Below are positions 1 through 5,113 of a stretch of 64,000 bases of DNA, one piece after another (position 1 is the stretch's first letter; each line of letters opens with the position of its first letter). Origin of the DNA: a virus. The notes beneath the pieces were generated by a model. The model had not been told where the DNA came from and made no database searches. It worked only from the letters and a program-made list of their open reading frames with translations. Both the position numbers and the translations under genes were made by a program. Location of the stretch: the IMG/VR virus record IMGVR_UViG_3300017917_002108, positions 1 to 64,000 of that record, one strand, 5' to 3'.

Positions 1-20
1 AGAATGCGTAAAAAGGTAGC

Positions 21-86
21 GTATTAAAGTGTTCTTCATTCAGCCCCTGACGCTGTCTAAAAGCATAGCGGAGAACATTTTAATAC
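21..86 (+). other. AU-rich 15-bp hairpin upstream of the tRNA operon
   Basis: Positions 21-35 pair with 72-86 over 15 bp, with one G-U pair, enclosing a 36-nt interior. The design resembles the 18-bp AU-rich stem at 3589-3674, which also sits just before tRNA genes. It could be the 3' end or a processing signal of an RNA that starts left of the window. No coding region is credible in 1-110. The pairing is directly visible; the role is inferred. Confidence 0.5.
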
Positions 87-113
87 ACACTCTCCTTACC
101 GCCTGAACAGTGG

Positions 114-142
114 TTGACAGACATAGTCGGAGAGTGTATAAT
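114..142 (+). promoter_or_regulatory. Consensus sigma70 promoter for the tRNA/ncRNA operon
   Basis: TTGACA at 114-119 and TATAAT at 137-142 are separated by exactly 17 bp, a perfect sigma70 consensus. Transcription would begin near 149, just ahead of tRNA-Tyr at 152, and could continue through the giant structured RNA and the next tRNAs, because I see no terminator before them. Confidence 0.88.
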
Positions 143-151
143 TAATTCATT

Positions 152-236
152 GGATGTGTAGGAAAATTGGTAACCCCAGTGGACTGTAAATCCGCCGCCT
201 CTGGCACTGCTGGTTCGACTCCAGCCGCATCCACCA
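152..236 (+). tRNA. tRNA-Tyr (GTA)
   Basis: The acceptor stem GGATGTG pairs with CGCATCC. The anticodon stem-loop carries GTA in loop CTGTAAA, the variable arm is long (class II), the T-arm has loop TTCGACT, and CCA is encoded at 234-236. It is the first gene after the promoter at 114-142. Confidence 0.9.
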
Positions 237-240
237 TTAA

Positions 241-1361
241 GAAATAGCATTGACGGGTATCGTCTATGGACGCATAGACTTATGAAGGATAGGGCCATCT
301 TACCCTTCTGAGAAAACTGTGAACAATGGCTTATGAGGAGAATCGAACTCCACTCAGAAATACGTTTCATCCCATAGGGTGTAATGTTATTTTTTAATGG
401 TAAAAATTTAAGGGTAGTTTATTATCCTGTTGGCGGCTTGCCGTTGACGAAGAATAAGTTGAGTGATCAACCCAAAGGAGGTAAGCCTACGCAACTCCGC
501 CAGCAATGGTTCATGTAAACAAGCCTGCTCACTACCGTGAGGTAGCGTTCACTTATAAGACGGGTGGATGTAACAGCAAAGCTGATGTTAGGGAAAGAAT
601 GCGTATCGACTGGCCCGCAAGGGAACCAGGGTGCGTGAAAAGTAACAGGTGGTGCTGACTTCCTAACAAAACCAATCAGTCAGTTGGTATGAGAAAGGGT
701 AGTGTATTGGTTCGAAGGGTCGCACCTAAGAGCTCGTATGCAATGTAAATGGTTGGTGGGACACGTTGCGAAACGTTGTTACACTGGTCGTGAAACATCA
801 CTGAGTAGCTCGCGAGGCAAAAGGTATGTGGTGAGTTGTATCGTGTATTCCAAAAGAGTATGCGGCAACTGAGGCAGCTCATCGCGGTAGGTTGTTATAG
901 ATCAATGGTAGATCATTTCTCTGTTAAAGAAACTGCTGTAGGTTCAAATCCTACTAACAAATCAAAAATGCAAAGACTGCCTCGGTTATGTGTGAAAAGC
1001 ATCTAATGCTTGACACGCAAGTGAATCAAGTCTAATGAAGCTCGCAAGGTGACATTAGTTTATACTGGAAGTTTCGTAACGGTTTAGCGACTGTGAATGG
1101 CTCGCAAGGTCAACGGGATAGATGGTGTAGAATAGCACATAACGACAAGCCTACTGCCTGGCTTTAAAAACGGCGATGCTGATAGTGGACATAGATACAG
1201 TAATGGTCTATGTGGATGTCTAGAGAAGGTTTGCTCGCAAGGCGGACTATAATGCTAGAGGCACTATTGGCTAACGTGTAATCTCAGCGTTAGCACTATT
1301 CTAAAACACATTCGCAACCAAATGGGAGTGAAATGTCCGCGGGGAGTGTGTTTCAGAATAG
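241..1361 (+). ncRNA. Giant structured noncoding RNA with an embedded tRNA (GOLLD/ROOL-like)
   Basis: About 1.1 kb has no plausible gene but many strong helices. Seen pairings: 262-268/273-279, 306-312/353-359, 431-436/497-502, 458-462/467-471 with loop GTGA, 532-536/541-545 with loop GTGA, 614-616/621-623 with loop GCAA, 867-877/977-987 enclosing tRNA-Asn, 997-1002/1006-1011, 1032-1037/1053-1058, 1147-1151/1160-1164, 1189-1195/1207-1213, 1270-1276/1288-1294, and 1296-1310/1347-1361 (two 7-bp blocks). A bulged GNRA hairpin of type GCTC-GNRA-GGY recurs at 808, 1040, 1100 and 1233. Large ornate RNAs of the GOLLD and ROOL classes are known next to phage tRNA genes, and GOLLD RNAs can contain a tRNA. 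Assignment to a class is inference, and both boundaries are approximate. Confidence 0.68.
891..962 (+). tRNA. tRNA-Asn (GTT), embedded in the giant RNA
   Basis: A complete cloverleaf is visible: D-stem GATC/GATC, anticodon stem TTTCT/AGAAA with loop CTGTTAA (anticodon GTT), and T-stem GTAGG/CCTAC with loop TTCAAAT. Unlike the other tRNAs here it encodes no CCA and has a G1-A72 mismatch. It is enclosed by an 11-bp helix (867-877 with 977-987), so it is a domain of the surrounding RNA. Whether it is excised and charged cannot be told. Confidence 0.82.
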
Positions 1362-1367
1362 ATTTAC

Positions 1368-1446
1368 CCGAGTGTAGGATAGTCTGGTTCATTCCGCCTG
1401 CTTTGGGAGCAGGATGTCGCAGGTTCGAATCCTGCCACTCGGACCA
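1368..1446 (+). tRNA. tRNA-Pro (TGG)
   Basis: Acceptor CCGAGTG pairs with CACTCGG. The anticodon loop TTTGGGA (TGG) closes on CCTGC/GCAGG, the T-arm is GCAGG-TTCGAAT-CCTGC, and CCA is encoded. It begins six nucleotides after the last helix of the giant RNA. Confidence 0.9.
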
Positions 1447-1451
1447 AAAGC

Positions 1452-1526
1452 GCCTCGTTAGTTCACCGGTAGAACGTCGCCCTTACAAGGCGAATGCAGT
1501 TGGTTCGACTCCAGCACGAGGCACCA
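1452..1526 (+). tRNA. tRNA-Val (TAC)
   Basis: Acceptor GCCTCGT pairs with ACGAGGC. The anticodon loop CTTACAA gives TAC on stem TCGCC/GGCGA. A canonical T-loop and an encoded CCA are present. It lies 5 nt after tRNA-Pro, so both are probably processed from one transcript. Confidence 0.92.
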
Positions 1527-1532
1527 GTTAAC

Positions 1533-1621
1533 GGAGAGGTCCCATAATGGTATTGGAGCAGATTGCTAATCTGTCGGTCGCTAAAAACGTCTTCGGGGTT
1601 CGAGTCCCCGTCTCTCCGCCA
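1533..1621 (+). tRNA. tRNA-Ser (GCT)
   Basis: A class II tRNA of 89 nt with a long variable arm. The acceptor GGAGAGG pairs with TCTCTCC (last pair G-U), the anticodon loop TTGCTAA gives GCT, the T-arm is GGGG-TTCGAGT-CCCC, and CCA is encoded. Confidence 0.9.
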
Positions 1622-1645
1622 TTTCATTTTTAAGGAAAATAAAAT

Positions 1646-1831
1646 ATGCTAAAGCCAGGTCCGAATTATAGAATGAGTAAACAGGGTAAGAGAACATTAG
1701 CCACTAATCGAATGATTGATGCACACTATCGAGGTGCTATCAAGCGTTCTATAATTCAAGCAGAGTTGGCTGCCGCTATTCAACCTAAGCGTGAAAAGAA
1801 TCGTCGAGATTCTAATACCGCAGGAGAATAA
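1646..1831 (+). CDS. Small basic hypothetical protein (61 aa)
   Basis: The ORF starts at ATG 1646 after an AAGGAAAA purine run and ends 1 nt before the next gene's ATG. The product is rich in Lys and Arg, with a central helix-prone stretch (residues about 20-48) and no membrane segment. I do not recognise a family. It sits between tRNA-Ser and a cysteine-motif gene, inside the tRNA cluster. Its tight coupling to the next gene and its proper ribosome site support it being real. Confidence 0.7.
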   Translation: MLKPGPNYRMSKQGKRTLATNRMIDAHYRGAIKRSIIQAELAAAIQPKREKNRRDSNTAGE

Positions 1832-1832
1832 C

Positions 1833-2090
1833 ATGTCTGATGGTGGAAAAGGGTCTAGACCCAGACCATTCAGTGTAAGTCAAGATACATTTTCCCAAAA
1901 TTGGGACCAGATTTTTACAAAGGAAAAATCCATGCAGGTAAGAGCAGATCAGATCAAAGAAGGTGGTGTAAGTTGTGGATGCGGTCGTAGTCCTACCGGT
2001 CATTGTATTGGTTGGCACGGTTTATCAGAAGCAGCATTCCAAGCCAAACTTCAAGAATACCTTAAAGAACAAAAGACAGCTGATAAGTAA
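1833..2090 (+). CDS. Small protein with a CDGSH-like Cys/His motif (85 aa)
   Basis: The start at ATG 1833 is chosen because CAGGAGAATAAC directly precedes it; an in-frame upstream ATG at 1791 lies inside the previous gene and has no such site. Residues about 48-62 read CGCGRSPTGHCIGWH, with spacing C-x-C-x7-C-x-G-x-H. This is close to the 2Fe-2S CDGSH signature but one residue shorter and with CIGWH in place of CDGSH. A helical tail follows. Metal binding, as zinc or an Fe-S cluster, is likely; the role is unknown. Other Fe-S genes (IscU, IscA, ferredoxin) occur elsewhere in the window. Confidence 0.72.
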   Translation: MSDGGKGSRPRPFSVSQDTFSQNWDQIFTKEKSMQVRADQIKEGGVSCGCGRSPTGHCIGWHGLSEAAFQAKLQEYLKEQKTADK

Positions 2091-2096
2091 TTCGTT

Positions 2097-2172
2097 GGGG
2101 GTTTAGCTCATCTGGGAGAGCATTAGCTTTGCAAGCTAAGGGTGATCGGTTCGAGTCCGATAACCTCCACCA
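2097..2172 (+). tRNA. tRNA-Ala (TGC)
   Basis: Acceptor GGGGGTT pairs with AACCTCC (one G-U pair). Anticodon loop TTTGCAA (TGC) sits on stem TTAGC/GCTAA. D- and T-arms are canonical and CCA is encoded. Confidence 0.92.
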
Positions 2173-2176
2173 ACAT

Positions 2177-2252
2177 GCCCTTGTAGCTCAGTTGGTAGAG
2201 CAGTGGTTTTGTAAACCAAAGGTCGGGAGTTCGAGACTCTCCGGGGGCACCA
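2177..2252 (+). tRNA. tRNA-Thr (TGT)
   Basis: Acceptor GCCCTTG pairs with CGGGGGC (G-U pairs allowed). The anticodon loop TTTGTAA gives TGT, the D-arm is the standard AGCTCAGTTGGTAGAGC type, the T-loop is TTCGAGA, and CCA is encoded. Confidence 0.9.
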
Positions 2253-2269
2253 AGATTACCAAAAATGTC

Positions 2270-2297
2270 TTGACAAAGACATAAAAGAATGTATAAT
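2270..2297 (+). promoter_or_regulatory. Consensus sigma70 promoter ahead of rpoZ leader
   Basis: TTGACA at 2270-2275 and TATAAT at 2292-2297 are separated by 16 bp. Transcription would start near 2304, exactly where a 9-bp hairpin begins, about 280 nt before rpoZ. Confidence 0.87.
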
Positions 2298-2303
2298 ATT
2301 TTT

Positions 2304-2586
2304 GTTACAGTAGAAATACTGTAACCGGTGAAGCAGAAGGTAGATGAGGGTAGACGCTTGTATGGCTTCATTGCCGTACAGACTTAATCTGGCAAAGACG
2401 CTTGAAACGTCTCCGTGCTTGGGTGATCCGATTTTATCTAATGTCATTTGCTGATCGGAAATATTCAGGTCTCTGTCGCCTGTATATTGCACGTTGTCTA
2501 GACCGACGATATCGAACAATAGGTCTTGTCAATTGTCCGGTCTATTACTTGACCTTTTGCCGACCCGTCACTTATTAAGGAAGCAC
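2304..2586 (+). ncRNA. Long structured leader or small RNA upstream of rpoZ
   Basis: The predicted transcript opens with a perfect 9-bp hairpin, 2304-2312 with 2317-2325, capped by a GAAA tetraloop. More stems follow: AGACG/CGTCT, CCGAT/ATCGG, CAGG/CCTG and GACC/GGTC pairs, plus a TTGC...GCAA hairpin containing CAGA/TCTG. No open reading frame is convincing. It could be a stable small RNA, a regulatory 5' UTR controlling rpoZ, or both. I cannot match it to a known riboswitch. Confidence 0.5.
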
Positions 2587-2832
2587 ATGGCTAGGATTTC
2601 AGCAGAAGAAGCAGTAAAGGCGATTGGAAACAGATTTGATCTGGTATTGGTCGCTAGTCAAAGAGCCAGAGAAATTAAAAACGGATCCAGACCTAAGATC
2701 TCGGATCAAGATTCAACGCCCTGTGTAGCGGCATTGAAAGAAATTGAAGAAGGCAAATATACCTACAACGATTATTTGAAAACTGTACAACGAAAGAAAA
2801 AAGGACAAAGAGATGAATATTTCCCTACGTAA
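2587..2832 (+). CDS. rpoZ: RNA polymerase omega subunit (RpoZ homologue)
   Basis: The 81-aa product starts [20 protein letters not shown] and continues [10 protein letters not shown], then [11 protein letters not shown]. This follows bacterial omega closely (E. coli: [20 protein letters not shown], then ALREIEEG). The start at ATG 2587 is set by AAGGAAGCAC just upstream and by homology to the omega N-terminus; an earlier in-frame ATG at 2494 is not used. Omega helps fold and assemble beta-prime, and its MAR(V/I)(T/S) N-terminus is part of a ppGpp site in E. coli polymerase; it is kept here. The gene follows its own promoter and long leader and overlaps the next ORF by 20 nt. A phage copy could replace host omega and change polymerase or stringent behaviour; that is inference. 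Confidence 0.9.
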   Translation: [81 protein letters not shown]

Positions 2833-3385
2833 GGCCAATGCCATCCAGAATAACATCAACGAGGCTATCCGTGGTATCAAGATCGAAACCACAGTAGAAC
2901 TCAACGAGTTCCAAGATGTGGCTGCTGAGCTGCAAAAGGCCAATGACTTGGTAATCACCAATGATGCCCGCAGACAAAAACTGTTGTTGTCTCTGTACAA
3001 CATCAGAGGTCTAGTTGGCACAGCCAATGCCGGTTGTGGTATTGATTTGAATCTAGCCAAGGCCGCGTTTATTGACAAGCGTATTGGTCAGCTAGAAGAA
3101 CTAGCCAGCGTCAAGCCTGTGACTGCACTTGATGTTATTAAGGGCAAGCTAGAGAAGATTAAGAGTCTTAAAGACGAAGCTCGTAGCAGAATCTATGGGT
3201 ACGGAGATACTGTGAGTACCACAGTGGTCAGCCAAGATCAGATCGATCAGGCCAAGTCTGAGATCCTTAATCTCAAGAAACAGAAACAAAAGCTCAACGA
3301 TGAAATTCTTGAGCTCAACATCAAAACTGAGATTCCCCTCAGTGACGAAACGGTCAAACTTCTTCAGCAAGAAGGATTGATCTAA
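2813..3385 (+). CDS. Coiled-coil hypothetical protein (190 aa)
   Basis: The ORF overlaps the end of rpoZ by 20 nt; AAAGGACAAAGAG before ATG 2813 supplies a ribosome site. The product is almost wholly helical with two heptad-rich stretches, residues about 100-125 and 140-178 (the latter rich in K, Q, E and L), suggesting a parallel coiled coil. There is no signal or membrane segment. I do not recognise the family. Translational coupling to omega suggests the two may be needed together, for example as a partner of RNA polymerase, but nothing in the sequence proves it. Confidence 0.75.
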   Translation: MNISLRKANAIQNNINEAIRGIKIETTVELNEFQDVAAELQKANDLVITNDARRQKLLLSLYNIRGLVGTANAGCGIDLNLAKAAFIDKRIGQLEELASVKPVTALDVIKGKLEKIKSLKDEARSRIYGYGDTVSTTVVSQDQIDQAKSEILNLKKQKQKLNDEILELNIKTEIPLSDETVKLLQQEGLI

Positions 3386-3675
3386 CAGACCCCGGGGTCC
3401 CTTCCTCGTTATTAAAGGGGGTAATTGACTTCACCAAAACGTCAGGGTGCAAACGGTAACGACCCCAAGGCCTTGTCGGCGACTTGAGACACCGTGGCGG
3501 CAGAAGCAGAACTGACGACAAAAACATAAATGCTGATCGACAGGGTAGACAACTCAGTCTAGGGCGGAACAGGGAACCGTGGCTAGACACTTTATTAAAA
3601 CGCACTGCCGAAGTTGGTTCGGTTAGGCAAGCTGCATCCAACGAGCTATGTCCGTGAGTGCGTTTTAATAAAGTT
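3386..3675 (+). ncRNA. Second structured noncoding RNA ending in an 18-bp hairpin
   Basis: This gene-free stretch lies between a coding region and tRNA-Cys. It ends with an 18-bp perfect stem, 3589-3606 with 3657-3674. The 50-nt interior holds a CCGAA/TTCGG hairpin and an AGCT/AGCT pair. Near the 5' end is the perfect 12-bp palindrome GACCCCGGGGTC and a CCCTT/AAGGG stem. I checked by eye for RNase P, tmRNA, SRP and group I intron core sequences and did not find them. It is probably an RNA of unknown type, co-transcribed with the tRNAs. Confidence 0.5.
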
Positions 3676-3678
3676 TAT

Positions 3679-3754
3679 GGTCAGGTGGCAGAGCGACTTA
3701 TGCGCTGGATTGCAAACCCAGACTAGGTAGGTGGAAATCCTACCCTGACCTCCA
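3679..3754 (+). tRNA. tRNA-Cys (GCA)
   Basis: Acceptor GGTCAGG pairs with CCTGACC. The anticodon loop TTGCAAA gives GCA, the T-arm is GTAGG-TGGAAAT-CCTAC, and CCA is encoded. It starts 5 nt after the 18-bp stem of the preceding RNA. Confidence 0.87.
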
Positions 3755-3759
3755 ATTAT

Positions 3760-3835
3760 CGCAGAGTATGGAAGTGGTCATCCGTCCGGTCTCATAAGCC
3801 GGGAATCGCAGGTTCGAATCCTGCCTCTGCAACCA
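3760..3835 (+). tRNA. Initiator-type tRNA-Met (CAT)
   Basis: The acceptor CGCAGAG pairs with CTCTGCA except for a C1-A72 mismatch, the hallmark of bacterial initiator tRNA-fMet. The register is fixed by T8, the discriminator A and the encoded CCA at 3833-3835. The anticodon loop is CTCATAA as in fMet. The anticodon stem CCGGT/GCCGG keeps two of the three G-C pairs normally at 29-41, 30-40 and 31-39, the last being U-G. An elongator Met or Ile2 reading is less likely because of the 1-72 mismatch. Confidence 0.82.
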
Positions 3836-3840
3836 ATCAC

Positions 3841-3915
3841 CTCGCTGTAGTTCAATGGACAGAACGAATTCCTCCTAAGAATTAGATCCAGGTTCGATTC
3901 CTGGTGGCGAGGCCA
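3841..3915 (+). tRNA. tRNA-Arg (CCT)
   Basis: The acceptor CTCGCTG pairs with TGGCGAG (G-U pairs allowed). The anticodon loop CTCCTAA on stem AATTC/GAATT gives CCT. The T-arm is CCAGG-TTCGATT-CCTGG, and CCA is encoded. Confidence 0.87.
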
Positions 3916-3933
3916 AAGCGTAAATAATTCAAT

Positions 3934-4009
3934 GCGGGTGAAGTGTTTGTGGTTACACGTCAGTCTTCCAAACTGAAATAGACGAGTTCGACTCTCGCCT
4001 CCCGCTCCA
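3934..4009 (+). tRNA. tRNA-Gly (TCC)
   Basis: Acceptor GCGGGTG pairs with CTCCCGC with one mismatch. The anticodon loop CTTCCAA on stem CAGT/ACTG gives TCC, the T-loop is TTCGACT, and CCA is encoded. It is the last tRNA of the array. Confidence 0.87.
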
Positions 4010-4015
4010 TATATT

Positions 4016-4591
4016 ATGAAAGTAATTGATCAAAACGATACCTTTAAAAAATTTGATTTCAGTTCTATTATCACAAAACAAGATAATGACACTGCGATAG
4101 GTATCATTCGCGATATTATCGCCAACGGAAATTACTTTACTAATAGTCCTAAATATCAAACCAAAGAGAATTTATTCGCAAGAACAGAATCTGTCTGGCT
4201 CAAATATCGAATGAGTTTTCTGTTTTCAGTATTCATGTATCTAGGTCGAGAAGTTAAAGTATCTAATATGATGGCCTGGAGTTTTATGACTAATCTTGAG
4301 GGTGCCGAAAATCGGGACAAATTATGGCACCATCACTGGCATCCGCAAAATCCAAATTCTCAAATGATTAGCGGTATATTTTATCTACACATTCCTGAGA
4401 ATGTAAAAGATCGAGATTACTGCGGAACTGAGATGGCTCCAAATGGTCCGGAAAATGAAGGCAAGTTTTTTGTAAAACCTACGGATTTTAATTGGTTGCT
4501 TTATCCGTCAAATCAATGGCACCGTCCAGGTATCGTACAAAGCAAAGATTATCGATTTATACTAGCAGTCGATATAGAATATCTAATCTAG
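4016..4591 (+). CDS. 2-oxoglutarate/Fe(II) oxygenase-like protein (191 aa)
   Basis: The C-terminal half follows the small phage 2OG-Fe(II) oxygenase pattern. A His-rich segment WHHHWHPQN (about residues 102-110) is followed by SGIFYL, and then, after a strand, YPSNQWHRPG supplies the distal His and an Arg in YRFILAVDI would bind the 2OG carboxylate. The N-terminus is helical. Such enzymes hydroxylate proteins, nucleobases or small molecules; the substrate here is unknown. The gene starts only 7 nt after tRNA-Gly with no strong Shine-Dalgarno. A second HxD...H oxygenase-like gene is at 14144-14995. Confidence 0.68.
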   Translation: MKVIDQNDTFKKFDFSSIITKQDNDTAIGIIRDIIANGNYFTNSPKYQTKENLFARTESVWLKYRMSFLFSVFMYLGREVKVSNMMAWSFMTNLEGAENRDKLWHHHWHPQNPNSQMISGIFYLHIPENVKDRDYCGTEMAPNGPENEGKFFVKPTDFNWLLYPSNQWHRPGIVQSKDYRFILAVDIEYLI

Positions 4592-4612
4592 GACCCATTC
4601 TTAATTCATCGG

Positions 4613-4641
4613 TTGACACTATTGTAAAATAGTGTTATAAT
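4613..4641 (+). promoter_or_regulatory. infA promoter with an operator-like inverted repeat
   Basis: TTGACA at 4613-4618 and TATAAT at 4636-4641 are 17 bp apart, a perfect consensus. The spacer is almost filled by an 8-bp inverted repeat, 4616-4623 with 4628-4635 (ACACTATT / AATAGTGT, 4-nt centre). An operator here would block polymerase directly. The other sigma70 promoters of the window lack such a repeat. Confidence 0.85.
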
Positions 4642-4668
4642 AACTTATTTAGGAACAAATGAGGTCAA

Positions 4669-4887
4669 ATGTCAAAAAACGATTTAATTGAATTAACAGG
4701 CACTATAAACGAAGTTTTACCAGGTAGCATGTTTAGGGTTAAACTAGATAACATGCCCAATGTTATAACTTGCTACACAGGCGGCAAACTCAAACAGCAT
4801 AAAATTAAAATTATATTAGGCGATCGCGTTAAAGTAGAAGTAAGTGCATATGATCTTACCAAAGGACGTGTGACTTATAGATTATAA
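4669..4887 (+). CDS. infA: Translation initiation factor IF-1
   Basis: The product is 72 aa, the same length as E. coli IF-1, and matches it along its length: [20 protein letters not shown] against [20 protein letters not shown], then a GK loop, [19 protein letters not shown] and a final R. This is the single OB-fold that binds the 30S A site during initiation. The start is set by AATGAGGTCAA just upstream. It has its own promoter (4613-4641). A phage copy could alter 30S selection or favour phage start sites, which fits with the initiator tRNA next door and the probable leaderless genes in this window; that link is inference. Confidence 0.93.
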   Translation: MSKNDLIELTGTINEVLPGSMFRVKLDNMPNVITCYTGGKLKQHKIKIILGDRVKVEVSAYDLTKGRVTYRL

Positions 4888-4894
4888 GTAAAGT

Positions 4895-5113
4895 ATGTAT
4901 GAAGTAAAATGGCAAGACACAGCGGGTAGAGGCTGTGTGGAAGAAGTAATAGATCTATCAGCAGCACTGGCATTGGCCACTGCACTAGGAATACCAGTAA
5001 CCATAAATGGAAACGGTATAGAGCTTGTAGGAACTTTTGGTTCCGCAGGCGTAGAAAATGGACGATTACCAAACGGTGATCCCTACACTTGGTACAAAAG
5101 GAGACGACCATGA
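4895..5113 (+). CDS. Hypothetical protein (72 aa)
   Basis: The ORF begins 7 nt after infA with a weak AAGTAAAG site and ends overlapping the release factor start by 4 nt (ATGA). The product shows an N-terminal strand, an Ala/Leu-rich helix (residues about 22-34) and a short basic tail. No family is recognised. Its position between IF-1 and a release factor makes a translation-related role possible but unproven. Confidence 0.68.
   Translation: MYEVKWQDTAGRGCVEEVIDLSAALALATALGIPVTINGNGIELVGTFGSAGVENGRLPNGDPYTWYKRRRP

Noticed and set aside
241-400. Minus-strand tRNA from the GGAG-TTCGATT-CTCC T-arm-like sequence
   Set aside because: No matching acceptor, D- or anticodon arms at proper spacing; the same bases form a 7-bp stem (306-312/353-359) of the plus-strand structured RNA.
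1322-1531. 69-aa ORF over tRNA-Pro and tRNA-Val
   Set aside because: It reads through two perfect tRNA genes and has no ribosome site; a shadow of the tRNAs.
3386-3675. RNase P RNA, tmRNA, SRP RNA or group I intron
   Set aside because: I could not find their conserved core sequences by eye; left as an unknown structured RNA.
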